DNA of 64,000 bases from Trichostrongylus colubriformis (lineage: Eukaryota > Nematoda > Chromadorea > Rhabditida > Trichostrongylidae): assembly GCA_963978905.1 (NCBI GenBank), contig OZ022256.1, positions 3,951,501 to 4,015,500 on the forward strand, given 5' to 3'. Each line of letters begins with the position of its first letter. Position 1 is the first letter of the stretch. Shown here one piece after another: positions 10,585 through 23,700 of this stretch. A program made the translations under genes and the position numbers. Below the pieces are notes generated by a model, which saw only the letters and a list, made by a program, of their open reading frames with translations, searched no databases and was not told the DNA's origin.

Positions 10585-13516
10585 CTATGAGAAGGGCATA
10601 GGGGATCCAGTGAGAGTCGTCGCTCCCACTCGGACAGTCTGGAGATCCAGGTCAGCCAAGCCTTTCCTTCGGAGTCGGAAAAATGGTGGTTGACTTATTT
10701 GGAAAAAAAAAAGCCCAAACTGAACATCGATTGGCCCCGTAAGTCACTGTATGAGCCAAATCGCATTCAAGTACTATGCAGTCAAATGCTTACCAGTGTC
10801 CGTCCCAAGACATTTCTGAAGGCGGTTGGTGTCGTAGGTGCACATCCAAGTAAGGGACTAGTTCGACCGCTGAGTAATGTAGTAGTGCCAGGTCCGTGAA
10901 ATATCGGAGGAGATATACCAGCCGGGTACGTGGGACCAATACGACTTTGATTACGGTACATTTCGATAACTAAAACAAATTTTTACGTTAGAAAAAAACA
11001 GAAAAGTACATTCAAACAACCTCGAGCACTTCGTGACCGTTCAACTTCCATAACTTGTAGGGTCTCTTGGAGTTCCTTGTTCTCTTTCGTCAGATCATCG
11101 ACCTTTTTCTTGTAATCAGCTATGGACGCTACAACACATCTTCGTATTAAATATGGTGAGGAATCAATCAAAAAAAAAATGCTTACCTGTCATTTCGTCA
11201 ATGAGTGACTCCTTGACCTTCAAGTCAGCGGCCAGTTCATCCTTCCTTTCATCCAGACTTCGGTCAGATGGACTCCGGAGTTCGCCCTTGAAGAACAACC
11301 GAATTCATTGTAATATCAAGTAAGTCCGATGATAAGTTTGCATCGCATAGATATAAATCCAACCTTCAAATACTTGGATATGACATGGTTTGCCTTACTA
11401 AGATCTTTTTTCGCTTTGTCCAATGCGATCACAAGTTTTTCCTTATCGCCTCGCAAGCGACTGCACGATAATTCCGAGTCCCGCAACTATAATTTGAAAG
11501 CATTGATTATTCTTCACTTCTCAGATGTGTAGATCAGAAGCCTCTCTCAGCAGAAGTCAAGGCTTCATTGGATTGCTAAATCCTTATTTCGAGGAGACAG
11601 GCCAGAACTCTTGTGGCCTACCACAATTCAAGAATCAATAACAAAAATTCTAGGTGTGGGGTGCAAGAAGAGCCGATACGGTGTCGCGAACACAACGGAG
11701 ACAACAGCGCGGCATTTTCGTGCTAGTTGTGGTGAGGGCTCAACGTGGAAATCAGGCAACGTGACGTTTCCTCGACTGCACCAGCACTGAGCCCAACATT
11801 CGCTAGTGAAATCTTGGTGGTTCCCGCCGACAAACACTTCTTACCTTCTCTTCAAGTTCCTCGCATTCTTCTTCACATTGATCAAGCTCCTCTTCGAGCT
11901 CACGTGCTTTCTTCTCTGCTTCTGCCAGCTCGTCTTTCAAATGTTCAATTGTACCCAGAGCTGAGTCGCGCTCGTCACGTTCCAACTAAACACCATATTA
12001 CCTAAGACAAATTCAGCTTCTTAGCCGTTCCATGGAGAAACAGATACCTGGAGGTCCTGCTCGAATTCTTCTCTGCGCAAAGTTTCATCTGCTGCTCGTT
12101 TTTCGGCGTCCTTTACCCTCTGCTCCAACTCAGCCATTCTTTGCTCAGCTTTCAAACGAAATTCTTTCAAATCGTCCACCATGCATTTCAACTCATCTCG
12201 TTCACTTTCCACTTGCTTCTTTTCCGTTTTCACTTTGTAGAGTTGCTTCTTAAAAACGTACCATCAATCGAAAATTTTGTAGACGAGGATTCACAGAGAA
12301 GTAACTCATTTCGTGAATCTACCTGGAGAGATCGCATGTTGTTAATGATATGGCATAACAAGTCCTTGTCACGAACTGCTCTCAACTCTATCGGCATTCG
12401 CACAGTATACATATCAATGACATGGACCACTTCGAATCTAAATAAGGAAAGCAATTACACGAAGTTCATGTATGAGCTTCAATTTAGCTACAACAACTCT
12501 TTCTATGCATTCTCCTATGTAATTGCTATCGGTTTCGCATGAATAAGTTTACTCGAGTTCACAGTTCGAGAATTCAGTTCATTAAGTGAAGTCGAAACGC
12601 CGCAACGCAAGCTCATGATTTATACTGTTGAAAGGAGCAAATGTGGGAGCGAGAGGAAAGGACGCCTGGCTCGCCTTGCGGCCTGCATACGGAACGCGGG
12701 AGGCGCGCCTGTCGTCAAGTATGAATGCGACTGATGCACATGAAGCACACTAGCCATTCAATTCATGTATTTGATGCACACGCCATACCATAGGATTAAA
12801 GACCTGATGCCCGTTTAACGACGGGTATGACTAAAGCCAAAGCAATGAGCATAAATGAAAACGGGAAAAAACACCTACGTGCAGATGCTCAAGTCCTGAC
12901 TCAAGGTGCATGTGAGCTGTACGGGTGAAGCAGATCCAGTACGTTCTCGAAGTAAACGGACTATACGAGCAGGAAAGTCGTCAAAATCGACATTTAAATT
13001 CCATGTTTTGGCCAATGTCTAAACAGACGGAACTCGTCATTTTTTTCTGCAGAAGCACATGACAACCAACCTGATATTTTGCACGAGTAATGCCTTCGGC
13101 GTACAGGAACTCGAAATCATCGGGTCGACTTATCTCCATGCGGTACTCCTTGAAACAAGGATTTGAGGTTCGAGATTTCAATCGATGACGACACTTTTTT
13201 CAATTCATACTTGGTAGCTTGCAGAGAACAGCGCTTACCTTCTCTCCATTGTCGAGCCTCCGTTCCGCAATTTTCAGGGCCACCTCTGCCACAGTTGACC
13301 TGGAACAAAAGCTGGTGGTCAGCACTGTACATCCACATCATTAGTTGATTAGTGTGCAATATTAGCGCTGTTAACTAAGCAGAAAATTCTCACAAATACC
13401 TACATGTACTCAGGTCCATTTTTATTCGGCTGCAATAGTGTAACAGGGAGTGAGCCAACGAAAAGCTGACTAGGACCGTCCGAAGTCACTGCCATTGGAT
13501 ACTTCAAAGATGCCAT
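10585..13516 (-). CDS. sas-6: SAS-6 centriole cartwheel protein, 12 exons
   Basis: Exons in reading order: 13516-13404, 13299-13239, 13148-13071, 13018-12879, 12437-12323, 12248-12048, 11985-11845, 11486-11364, 11286-11187, 11128-11021, 10969-10794, 10719-10585 (TAG). All phases join, giving 496 residues, about the size of the Caenorhabditis protein. SAS-6 dimers assemble into the nine-fold cartwheel that templates centrioles. Residues 1-169 form the globular head, with EISRPDDFEFL and VDFDDFPARIV resembling the nematode head domain. Residues ~170-393 are charged heptad-rich coiled coil (for example LEEELDQCEEECEELEEK). The last ~100 residues are Gly/Pro/Thr-rich and probably disordered. The final exon is the least certain. 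The start lies just outside the qns-1 duplication boundary. Confidence 0.9.
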
Positions 13517-14756
13517 TATTCTCAGTTAAGGAAGGATGCCTGTATAGATAACGCTCGTTGAGCACGACACCAATTCAACCAGAACAAGCGAGTATGACGA
13601 ATACAATTTATTTCTCATACAGTTTACAACCGATCATTAGTACCTAAGTCAGTCAACAGCACAAAAAGAGATTCGCTATCAGCGTTAGCGTGCAAAAAAA
13701 TCGTCCAAAATTTACAGAAAAAAAGTGGTCTACCACTAATTAGAGCAATAAAACATGCGAAGGGCGATTAGAAAGTGCCAAAGTCCAGAGACAATGTCAG
13801 AGGTAATCATTTAACGATCAAAGAGTTTGTTAACAACGTACGACAACTTACAAGAAATGATTAGCAATGGTAAACAATATGTAAATACGACGTTCCCATG
13901 AGTTGCAGTGGTCAGTCTTTCACAGTGCGAACATTACACATGTCAGTTTGCTTCTGCTTTCCTGCATTCAATTCGATCACCTGTAAAGGCATCCTTGGAC
14001 TGAAATATTTTGACATGGAAAATTTTCTCTTGGCCATTCCAGACAGCTTCGAAGAACACATTGCTGTGTTCAAGGCAGGTTGCATGTGCTCCGATGCCAC
14101 ATAAAAACTAATGTAAAACTCTGTGAACTGCAACCGCTGGTTGTTTTCAATGTGTTTACTTTACAGAGTATTGAAAACATCAAAAGAATGATGGCGCGCC
14201 AGCAGAGAAAGCGTTCGGTACTGCACCAAATTTGCGGGCTTTTTTTATACCGATGTTCTCGCAAGGGTTTTCCCTAATAATAAACTTGGCTACCATAAGT
14301 GGTGGTCAGGAATACAGTTTTCCTAGCCAAACAGCACTTCGCAACAACTGATTATTACTAATCAAACGTCCAGAACTCGTCGACAGAGAAACTCAGTTTG
14401 GGTTCTAGTAAGAGTTATCAACTTAGATAAGAAGTTGCAAAGCGTACATCCCTAAAAACAAAGACAATTTGAAAAACAGAAACTCATTGGCAAATTTTGA
14501 TACCAATAGCAGATTCCGGGTCAATTAAAGCGCAACTTTTCACCGACATCGAAGCTCATTCCCTCCCTAGGCTTAGACTGAAAATCATATCACCTCCACC
14601 TACATGAAAAAGCACCTGCCAAAGCATCTGTCCCTCTGCTTTAGCCGAAGCCTACGGAACGAGAGGAAGTTCGACGTCGGTGAAGATTTTCCCTTTCCAT
14701 TCTTTATTTGACTCCACATTCCTGCTATAAACAGTGAATACTGCAAAGATGCTCAC
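13517..14756. other. Gap between qns-1 copy A and sas-6, start of duplicated unit
   Basis: From about 13545 the sequence is recognisably similar to 27463 onward (for example GACACCAATTCA followed by matching blocks up to the 3' end of the synthetase). So the duplicated segment begins here, beside the sas-6 promoter. A small TIR element is at 14537-14690. No other gene is seen. Confidence 0.6.
14537..14690. mobile_element. MITE-like element, family 4, short copy
   Basis: Inverted blocks CACCGACATCGAAGCTC and GTTCGACGTCGGTG bracket the element, with CTAGGCTTA / TAGCC-type sequence inside. It is related to the left half of the larger element at 33829-34402. It is absent from the equivalent place downstream of copy B. 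Confidence 0.55.
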
Positions 14757-17700
14757 CTTTGCCCTGATCAGCTCGAATTGATGCTCCAAGTCAGGGTACA
14801 AAAATGGTCTGTGGTCATTTCGATGATCATCAGGACTATACCAATTTGCATAGTAGGCTGAAGAAGAAACTCGACAATATGTCATCAGCCCGGCAGAAAC
14901 GGGGGAAATGTTTTCAAAATTAGACCATAGAAACGAATATTAAAAAAACCTACATGGAGTTGCTACAGTGGCCTTGTGCCTATTGACGCGATACCGCCAA
15001 AAGAAATTTTTCACTTTTTGCTCGATCTAAATCATTAACAAGCACATTTTGCAATAATACTGAATGCAAGCACTGCGCTTCTTTCTCTACCTCTTCAAAG
15101 GAATACTTCGGATACCACGTGCTACAAAGAGCAAGGAAGGTTGCATAAGGTCCCAAGCATCGTGGACGCCTCAGCTGACCAATAACTGACAGTTCATCAT
15201 AGGTAAGGCCTACTTCATCCTTAATAATTCTCACTGACATTAAAAGAGCTCAACAACGACAACACAAACATGACTCTTCTAAACACACTTCATCCGTTTG
15301 TGCAATAGCTCCATCCACAAGTGGTTTGAGCTCTGCGGTTGGAACAGAATCGATGACCCTGAAAAACGCTACGAGTGGACATACTTTGAAAATGGTAGAT
15401 CAAGCAGGTCAGAGCGAAACTGCTTACGCTTTCAATGATGCCATTCCTTGGTCACCATGGACTTTACGCAAAAAATTGCGCAAATCCACTTTGCTGACTG
15501 ATCCTATGGGATTGATATCAGCAGAAGAACAGTCATACTTTGTTAGATAACCAACCAGTCTGAGATGCAAACGTAAGATGGATTGCGGTAACAACATGCA
15601 GTTTATAGAAGGAAAGCTCAACTTACAATTCATCTACGTTAGATGAGCCTAACACGATGAGACTGCCAGGTCGTCCTTCTACAACGAGAGATAGTTGCGC
15701 AAACAAGTAAGAAAACACCATTCTGATTCTTGCTTGCAGGTTTTGCAGAGCCAATCCCTCTCGGGTGTCATTACTCTGAAAAAGCATAATGAAGATGGAT
15801 ACGAGCAGATAGAGTCATTTGTCGCTACGTGTGCAAATTTCTGCGACCTTTACCCTTTCTTTGGAGTTCGAGTTAAATTTATAGAATTTCAAAAATCTAC
15901 GATTTCTATTCCCCTCGGCTGCCCCTCCTTCACGTATATCATTACGCTGAGGCCGCCTTTGCAGCGACGGCGGCAGAGCGAAGCTGAAGGTCTCTGTTCC
16001 TCCGCCTATGCCATCCCGTCTCATTGCCTGCGCCCTCGCTCCACCTTCCCCACGCCACTCTGCCTCACTGCCTGCGAACGCCTGAACTTTCGCATTGCAA
16101 CGCGATGATTGTGAGCTTTGGGGGCCTCAGGCAGCGTTCATACCTTGCGACACTGGCGGCAACGGTGGCGAAATGACGAGCGAACGCGGTCTTACGTAGC
16201 TAGTGGCACTCGCTTCATGACACGAATGCATACGACGCACCCAGCTCGCATGTTGACCAATTTCAGCGTGGAAGAGAGGATAGCGTGAATCAAGCGCACG
16301 ATGGGCTGTTTCAAAACTTCCACATTAGATTTTTCATTGAAGCTGCCTTCAGATTTGTGAATGTCCAACTACTGGATGCGTGTTAAAATATGAATATAAA
16401 AACACCAATAATGGAACTAGTTTTGACCTGATATTTGAAAAGGAGGAAGAAATGAAAAAGAATTTCCAAAGAAGTGCATGGAAAAAGGAAATTAACTCAC
16501 CTCAAAACTCGGCATAAAACCCTTGGAGAGTTTGAAAGCAGCCAATGCGGCAGATATGACAGAATCAATGAACATGCTTAAATGGTCCAACAAAAGCTTT
16601 TGGAGCAGTATACATGTAAGAAAATGAAAACAAAGAAAAGCCAAAGAAAAAGGCGAACCTGGAATGATTGCTGTTTATGTCCTTGGCTAGACCATCTGCA
16701 CAAGCTCTCGTATGGGCGGAGGAGTGTTCACTTGCCATATAGCATGTGAAGAAGATCTAAATATCCTCTATGAGAAAATTCTCCGAAAACTTTGACCAGA
16801 AACTAATACCTTGCGACACAGTTCAGCGGGATCTTCACCAACATGTTGCCCATTGAGATAGTAAGCAGGGTCGTCTCCACCTGAAAAACAGTTGCAGAGA
16901 AATAACTCAGTTCAAAGGCTATACTTGCCCCTGCCGAAAAAAAAAGATCCCTTTCAACTATTAAATACTAAAGAATTTACCATCTGTCAGTCTGCGCTGT
17001 TTTACAGCCCCACAAACTTTGTCGCACATCAAGCGCACCATGACAGCAACTGACGAGCTGTCTTGACCACCAGAAAGTGGTAAGAAAAATCCACCCTGAA
17101 TTGCTTTTAAAAACCTCATGACACATATAGCAGATTCTCCTTACCATTTTACTTCTTCTTAAATAATGCCATAACCATGCCGGTGGTCCATGGCAAAGTT
17201 CTTCAGTAGGGCTCAATTGAAGTTGTTCCACATTTGTAATCTCCTCGGTAAAAGACAGCACAGGATGATCTAGTACGAGCCGACCATCAAAAGGTATTGC
17301 GTTGTATTCCGGAAGAAGCGAAGACTGTAAATATTCCAAGATATCTGTCAAAATAGGATTTACTGCTAGACCGTTTCATCAATTCAAACCACTGTTCCAA
17401 ACCTTTATGCTCATAGGAAGCTGAAGCAATGTGGTTTCGTTTGAGCCACATTGTTTTAGCTTCCTGTGGGCATAAAGGGATGCCTCATACTACGTGTCTC
17501 TATGAGGGGCGGTCCCGCGACCAATGTGCTCGTAAGCGTGGCATCGTATCGATAGCGGACCTGAGTGCGACTGCTTCGCCGCATCTCAAAGTATAAATAT
17601 AGGATGGAGAAAAGAGCAGTGGGAAAGGTAGACGGGAGCAACAAGAACTGTGTAACAGAGAAAGACTAGCCACACATGATCACATACCTCATGAGAATTA

Positions 17701-20700
17701 CTTGACCTTTTATTGCGGAACAGAATTGTTTCATTGAGATCCAAGACTGCTGTCGCTACACACTGTAATAAAGTTATTTCAAACAGTCTGCGCTGAAACA
17801 ATGCGGAAAGGCTCCTTGACATGAAATGCGAGCAAGACATACCGTATCTTCAATATCGAACTGACGAATTTGTGCATATAGTTTCCCATTCTGAGCGATC
17901 GATGAAGATCCATCATAGTAGACTCTGTCACCATCACAACCACGGTGATTACTGAACATGTAAATACCTCCAGTCTATAAATGGAATCATCCCGGAAATT
18001 TCTGAAAAAAAAGGAACTAGGAAGCGTACCTTTTGACTCCCTCCGAGGATCAGCTGGTTGATACGATAATTGGATCTACCGAGGATATGCATACTAGCAC
18101 TACCGTTGCATATAATATCTACTCCACGTAGGCTTAGCTCTAAATGTCGCCTGAAAACCACACATAGATTTCAAAATGGAACCAAGACAATTGAATGTCC
18201 GGAAAGTAAAGAGACAGATTTCGTAGTACTATGTAGTACTACTACTTAACCTTCCACCAAGGAATTTCAAGTACCATGGATTTAGGAGCACCAGAGGCCG
18301 AAAGTTGCACGCTGTAACGTGAGATCGTTCTCCACATATGGCAAGTATAAGCTGCTTCTTTTGTGTGGGTGGACTTCCCGATCGACTGCAGTTTTGAGAC
18401 GTTTTTCGAACTTGCCGTACCATCTGAAGCACGTCGTTCGAGAAGGTGCTCGATCCTTCATTTCCTCCAGCAAGAGCCGATGGGCCTCACTCGCGGATTT
18501 GCCGAAACAGAAGTTAGAAGGAGCGCTGCCCGAAATAGCGTTTTCTTCCCGTCCATCTCCGGCACGTTAGTGAAAGATGAAGACAGTGTGGGCCATATTC
18601 CCCTTATGGCGTATATGCACGGGCCTTCAATCACTACAGGGGGTGCCAAAAAAAAGTAATTTTGCCCACGGCTCACATCTGCCAATTTTACAAAACGTAG
18701 GGAAACGAAAGAGATCAAGGTATTGGGGCAAAACATTCCCGAAATGTTCCTCTAAAAGCAGGAACAAGCTGTGGCTCCTCACATTCATGTTCATAAAAAT
18801 ATGAAGGTTTCATTCGGCGCAGTCGGGCTTCGGAGTACCTACATTTCAAAATTCGCTAAAAACAGTGGAGCCAAGCTCCGTGGTAGGTCTTTTGTGGGAA
18901 GCTTCCTGAGGGTTGGCCCTTCGGTTCCTGGAAGTCACAGAGCCCCTGCTGCTTGGACAAGGCTGCTATGATCCAAAGTATCATTTTCATGCCTCAGATC
19001 CGCCTCCGGAGGGGTTTCAGTGGTAGGGGAACGTTTTGGCTCTTGGAAACGAAGGGCGCTGGGAACCGGGGAAAAACGCAGTGGTAAAGAACACCATCCG
19101 GTATGAATCCCCTTAGGTACCCAGATTGAACGGACGTCAGCAAGGTTGTGAAAGAGAGCGAAGAAATTTCGGATTTTGCCCAGTTGAGGTGATACATCTT
19201 GTTCAGTCTTTCCTTGCTCCCGTTCCTGCTCGTGCAGGAGGCTGCCACGGAGTATAGTGATAGAGTTAGGTCTGCTCTTGATTCTGGGGATGAGACTACC
19301 TCAATAGAATTTACTGTAGTTTTGCTAAATGGGGTCGAAAGTGGAGGAGACAAAATTACTTTTTTTGGCACCCCTGTGTATTCCAGGGTTTTGCCCTCTT
19401 ACGACTTCGACGTCCGAAAATATGCTGTCGAATCTCATCCCTGCATTTGTCTCATTACTTTCCAGACAACCTAACAAATGATGCGTAGCACATACGAACG
19501 AGCCATCCAAAGTTCTTCACAAATTTCGAAACCAATCGAAACATTGTCGGTTGAATACAGGACGCCGTCCCCAAAGGGCACTGTCTCCTATAAATTCACA
19601 TACACCATGATAACGTGATCTCTTATGCACAGACATTATACCTGTTCGAAACCGATGCTTTCATCGAGCTGGAACGGAACAGTGGTGAATGGCTTCGTCC
19701 ACCGCACGAACCAACGACTTTCTCGATAAACATCACAATCACATAAGGCCATTTTCGGGCGTATCAGTAGAATCTTTCTGTGAAATGGAAGCTGCTACAC
19801 TCGTGCATTTTTTGAGAACTATCCGAAATGTAAGTATGAAAATAAAACTCATAATAAATCGTCCATATTTACATGCGCAGTGAAAAACTGAATTTTGAAA
19901 TAGATGTTTGAGAGCTCCAGGAAAACATCTTCTCACTCACAATAGCAGCAAAGGGTACAAAAAGAACATACCCATTCAGTACTGTTACAAGACAATTATA
20001 TAGAAGCATTTTGTGTCGAACTGGCATTCCAGTAACTATCATAAGATTTGGCCACTACAAAAAAATACGTAATCATCAAAATGCATAAAGAGAACCAAAA
20101 ACATAGCAACATACGTCTTTTGACTTGTCCACAATCTTCTTAAGAATTTCCCATGAATGGATTTCTGTGTCAATCTCAAAGTGATGATCAGCACATCCAT
20201 ATCCAGAAATTTCCAGCTCAGGGCCAAGTCTCAGTCGAGAGCCCCCACGGTTCGCTTCATCGCATGCTACAAAATTCTTTGTTGCGACGAATTCACAATG
20301 TAGACTGTTTCAAATCATCGTGAGTACTCGAAAAATTCGCAAAACAGCGAAACATCGCACAGGACTCAAGATTCCAAGTGGCCCGAAAATAATTGAAAAT
20401 TTTTACCCTTCATTTGAGTGATTACGGCTCTAAGGCCGCTTCCATACTTTGCGCACCGACGCCGTCACGCGCGTGACGCCGGCAAGCGCGTGACGCCGGC
20501 ACGCGCGTGACGGCGTCGGTGCGCAAAGTATGGAAGCGGCCTAAACCTCTGACATACACACTAGCTTTTCGATACTCATCAACTACACATCTGATTCATC
20601 AAATATTCCATTAAATGATATTTCCTACATAGAAACTTCGAAGGAAATGCAGAAGGCTAGTTCGAATCCACATATCGATATTTTGAAAAATTTACTCAGA

Positions 20701-23700
20701 GTTCGGATTTCTGAGAATCCTGATTTCAACTTTCTCATTTTTATTTCTTACATTCTACTTGAAAGAATTCCTAGAATGTGAACACCGAAACACGAGTGAA
20801 TCGATCGCTTAAGTTTATCAAATACCTTTGATGCGCCCCTATTGAGCAAAACAAAGATATTAGGTTGTAAGGAAAGTTTTGACCGGTTTTTGAGATTTAA
20901 CTTCGAGAGATCATAACTCGGCTCAGAGTGCATCTTTTCTCACAGAATAAGCACCATTAGATTCGCTACACTCTTGGCAACACTATGCATACCTACAGAT
21001 CTCAATTTGATAAAAGGCTGATAATTTATATTGCACGAAATGAAAAAAAAATCGACTCCGAATCGCCACTCTTTCTGGACACATTACTACTGAATGAGCT
21101 GTCCACATGTTTGGGAAAGTGGGGCTTAGTCAGCGCTAGATCTGGTGAATATGATGGACAAGTGAGGGCTTCAGCTTGCAACTGCTTCAATTAGTGGAAG
21201 AGGAATTGTGAAAAATGCGCTTGCGCATAACTGCCGTGAGGGGCCCGCGGCACCCATTTCTTTGGATTTTTCCAGATCAAGGCTACTTGAGGTGGTCAAC
21301 TAAGGTTGCTAGTTAAGGGCCAATACTTGTGGATATCCCCTGCTAATATGGACGCTCATCGCCTTCTGCCGTTTTAGTTGTAAAGATGATCTGTAGCCTA
21401 TCATGTAATCAAGTGCTCATCCTATTGCCTGGTGTGTAACTATGTCTATTGTTGTGGTGCTTACATGTATCCTGTATCTCATGTATGTCCATCTTAGCCA
21501 ATCGATACAAAGTGCAAGTGCCTGTTACCCCTCCTCCCGCCCTTTTTGAACTCAACTTCTCTTTGTACCTCCGTATATCCATACTGTATCACTTTGCCAT
21601 ATTGATCCGATCTCCCTAAGGACCGCCTTATTTCTGAGTAAGCCAGTAATATAGTTCGTCTCTGCTAAGACCGCGAGCGGTCCACTCGTCTGATCTCACC
21701 TACTCGACTGAAGCTAATAAACGGTTAGTAATTGATTCGTTCAATTACTATAAGGGATTCTAACCCTTGGATATCTGACTGGAGCCGACCAGCTCCATTA
21801 CATGGGGGCCGAACTTTCTAAGCTCGGTCGATAAGGTAAGTTTTAGTGCTTTGGAAGGAGGGGAATCCCCGAATTCCAAGATTTGAAGCACAAGCCGAGC
21901 CAAGGGCCGTGAAGAGCGGAGGGCTTGGAAGCTGCTAGACTGGCAGCCCCATCAGGTACACCTGAGCAGTGAAGTCTTCCTGTTCCTGTGTGTCCTGACG
22001 GACCGAGGCAAAGGCGTTTTACAAGGGTAAACGCTGCGCAAATTTTTTTGCTGCTGCCCGGTCTCACAAGCTTGGCTGAATCAGCGCTTGCAGAGATTAC
22101 TCTTCCGAAACAGACATTGTTCAGGTTGAGTGCACATGTCGGACGACATGGATCGAGAGTTAGAACGAATACTGAATGAAGACGACGCCCAAGACTGCAG
22201 AATGGACAAATTACAGCAGGAGCTGACACAGCTGAGGGCACAAGTCGTTCAGTTATCGCAGCAGAATCTGCAGCAGGTTCGTTCAACGGTTTTCCATTGC
22301 ACTCAAAGCTTGATTAAGCTGCAGGACTTGCCTGAACGGTTGTCATCTATGTTCAGAGAGGGCGAACTGTCCTCAGCGGATGAAATAAAGTCAGAACTAG
22401 ATAGGGTTCTTGAACAAGAGCGAGAAGCAATGCACACGGCGTTGGATCCCTTAAGCGAAACAGCAACAAGGATCATGGAAATGGCGTCGGAAGTGCATGA
22501 AAAGCACAGCAAAGAGCTGGATGCAATTTTCGATCAAGCGCAACATGACGACGTGTGTATACGCGCACTTTCGAAAATGCTTAGCGTTGCTTCTACTGAA
22601 GTTGTGGGAGCGGTAAAGCACCTCATAAAAGGAAAGCAAGGTAGAGCTGATACAGCACAAAAATTGCACATGCACAAAACAGTGCTGCCAACGAGAGAAC
22701 CCTTGCGTTTTGATGCTTTATCCGGTACCCAAACACAATATTTGCAGGGTCCGTCACATGCTCCGCAGCAAAACGAGGGGACAACCCCAATGGAAACGGA
22801 CCAGTCGGAGGTGAACAAGTTCCGACAGACTTTTCAACAACTGCATGCAAAGGACTTTCCCCAAGAGATCGGTTTGCAGCCAATACAGTTTGATGTTGTC
22901 AGAGCGGCCGAAGGTAAGTCTTTCACTGCACAGTCTACAGGTACTAGGCAACCTTCTTTCTCTCGAAGTCAAGCCTATGATTTCCAGAGGAACGTGCAAA
23001 CCAACGAGCCTCGACAAGTCATGTTGCCACCTTCTCCAGTCAGGGACAACCTCCAGAGAGGTCAGTCTCCAACCCTTTCTGATGAACCTTATCATTTTGA
23101 TAATGGGGTAGGAGTAACATTGGCAGCCATGGCGCTTCCGGAGGTTAAGAACTTTGATCATCCAGAAGGGAAAGGCTTTAGTGAATTTGTCACCTCATTC
23201 ACCATGAAATACGGTAGGATAGGCCTGACAGACGAGATGCTTATTCATCTCATGAGCGAAAAGCTGGAGGGTCATCCAAAGGCGGTAATGAAAACATTGC
23301 GCGAAGAGGTACGACAAGGTAGTTTTGCTGACTTCGTGGCAGTACTCAAGGAGAAATTCGCAGAGAACACGTCGGCCAAGCGCATGGAATCACACGTAAA
23401 GCTGAAGCAGCTGAAAATGACAAAATCAGTGTCGGAGTACTGTGTTCAATTGGAAGGCCTGACCAGGTCAGCGAATCCAGACGCATCCGAAGTGGATTTG
23501 TCAGTGATTCGAGCGAGTGAACTAATCTCGCAACTAACGGAATGGCCAGAATATTTTCAGCTGTTTGCCACAATGGAGGCGTCACCGCCACATGAAGCTT
23601 ACGAAAGACTAAAGAGTCTAGCACAATCAATAGAAAGGAGTAAAAACGTGGCAATAGCTGTGAAGGGGATTGCCGAAAGGAAGCAACCCGAAGACCGTAA

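Noticed and set aside
22130..22135. Start of the gag frame at 22130
   Set aside because: That codon is G-T-G; the first ATG in frame is at 22136.
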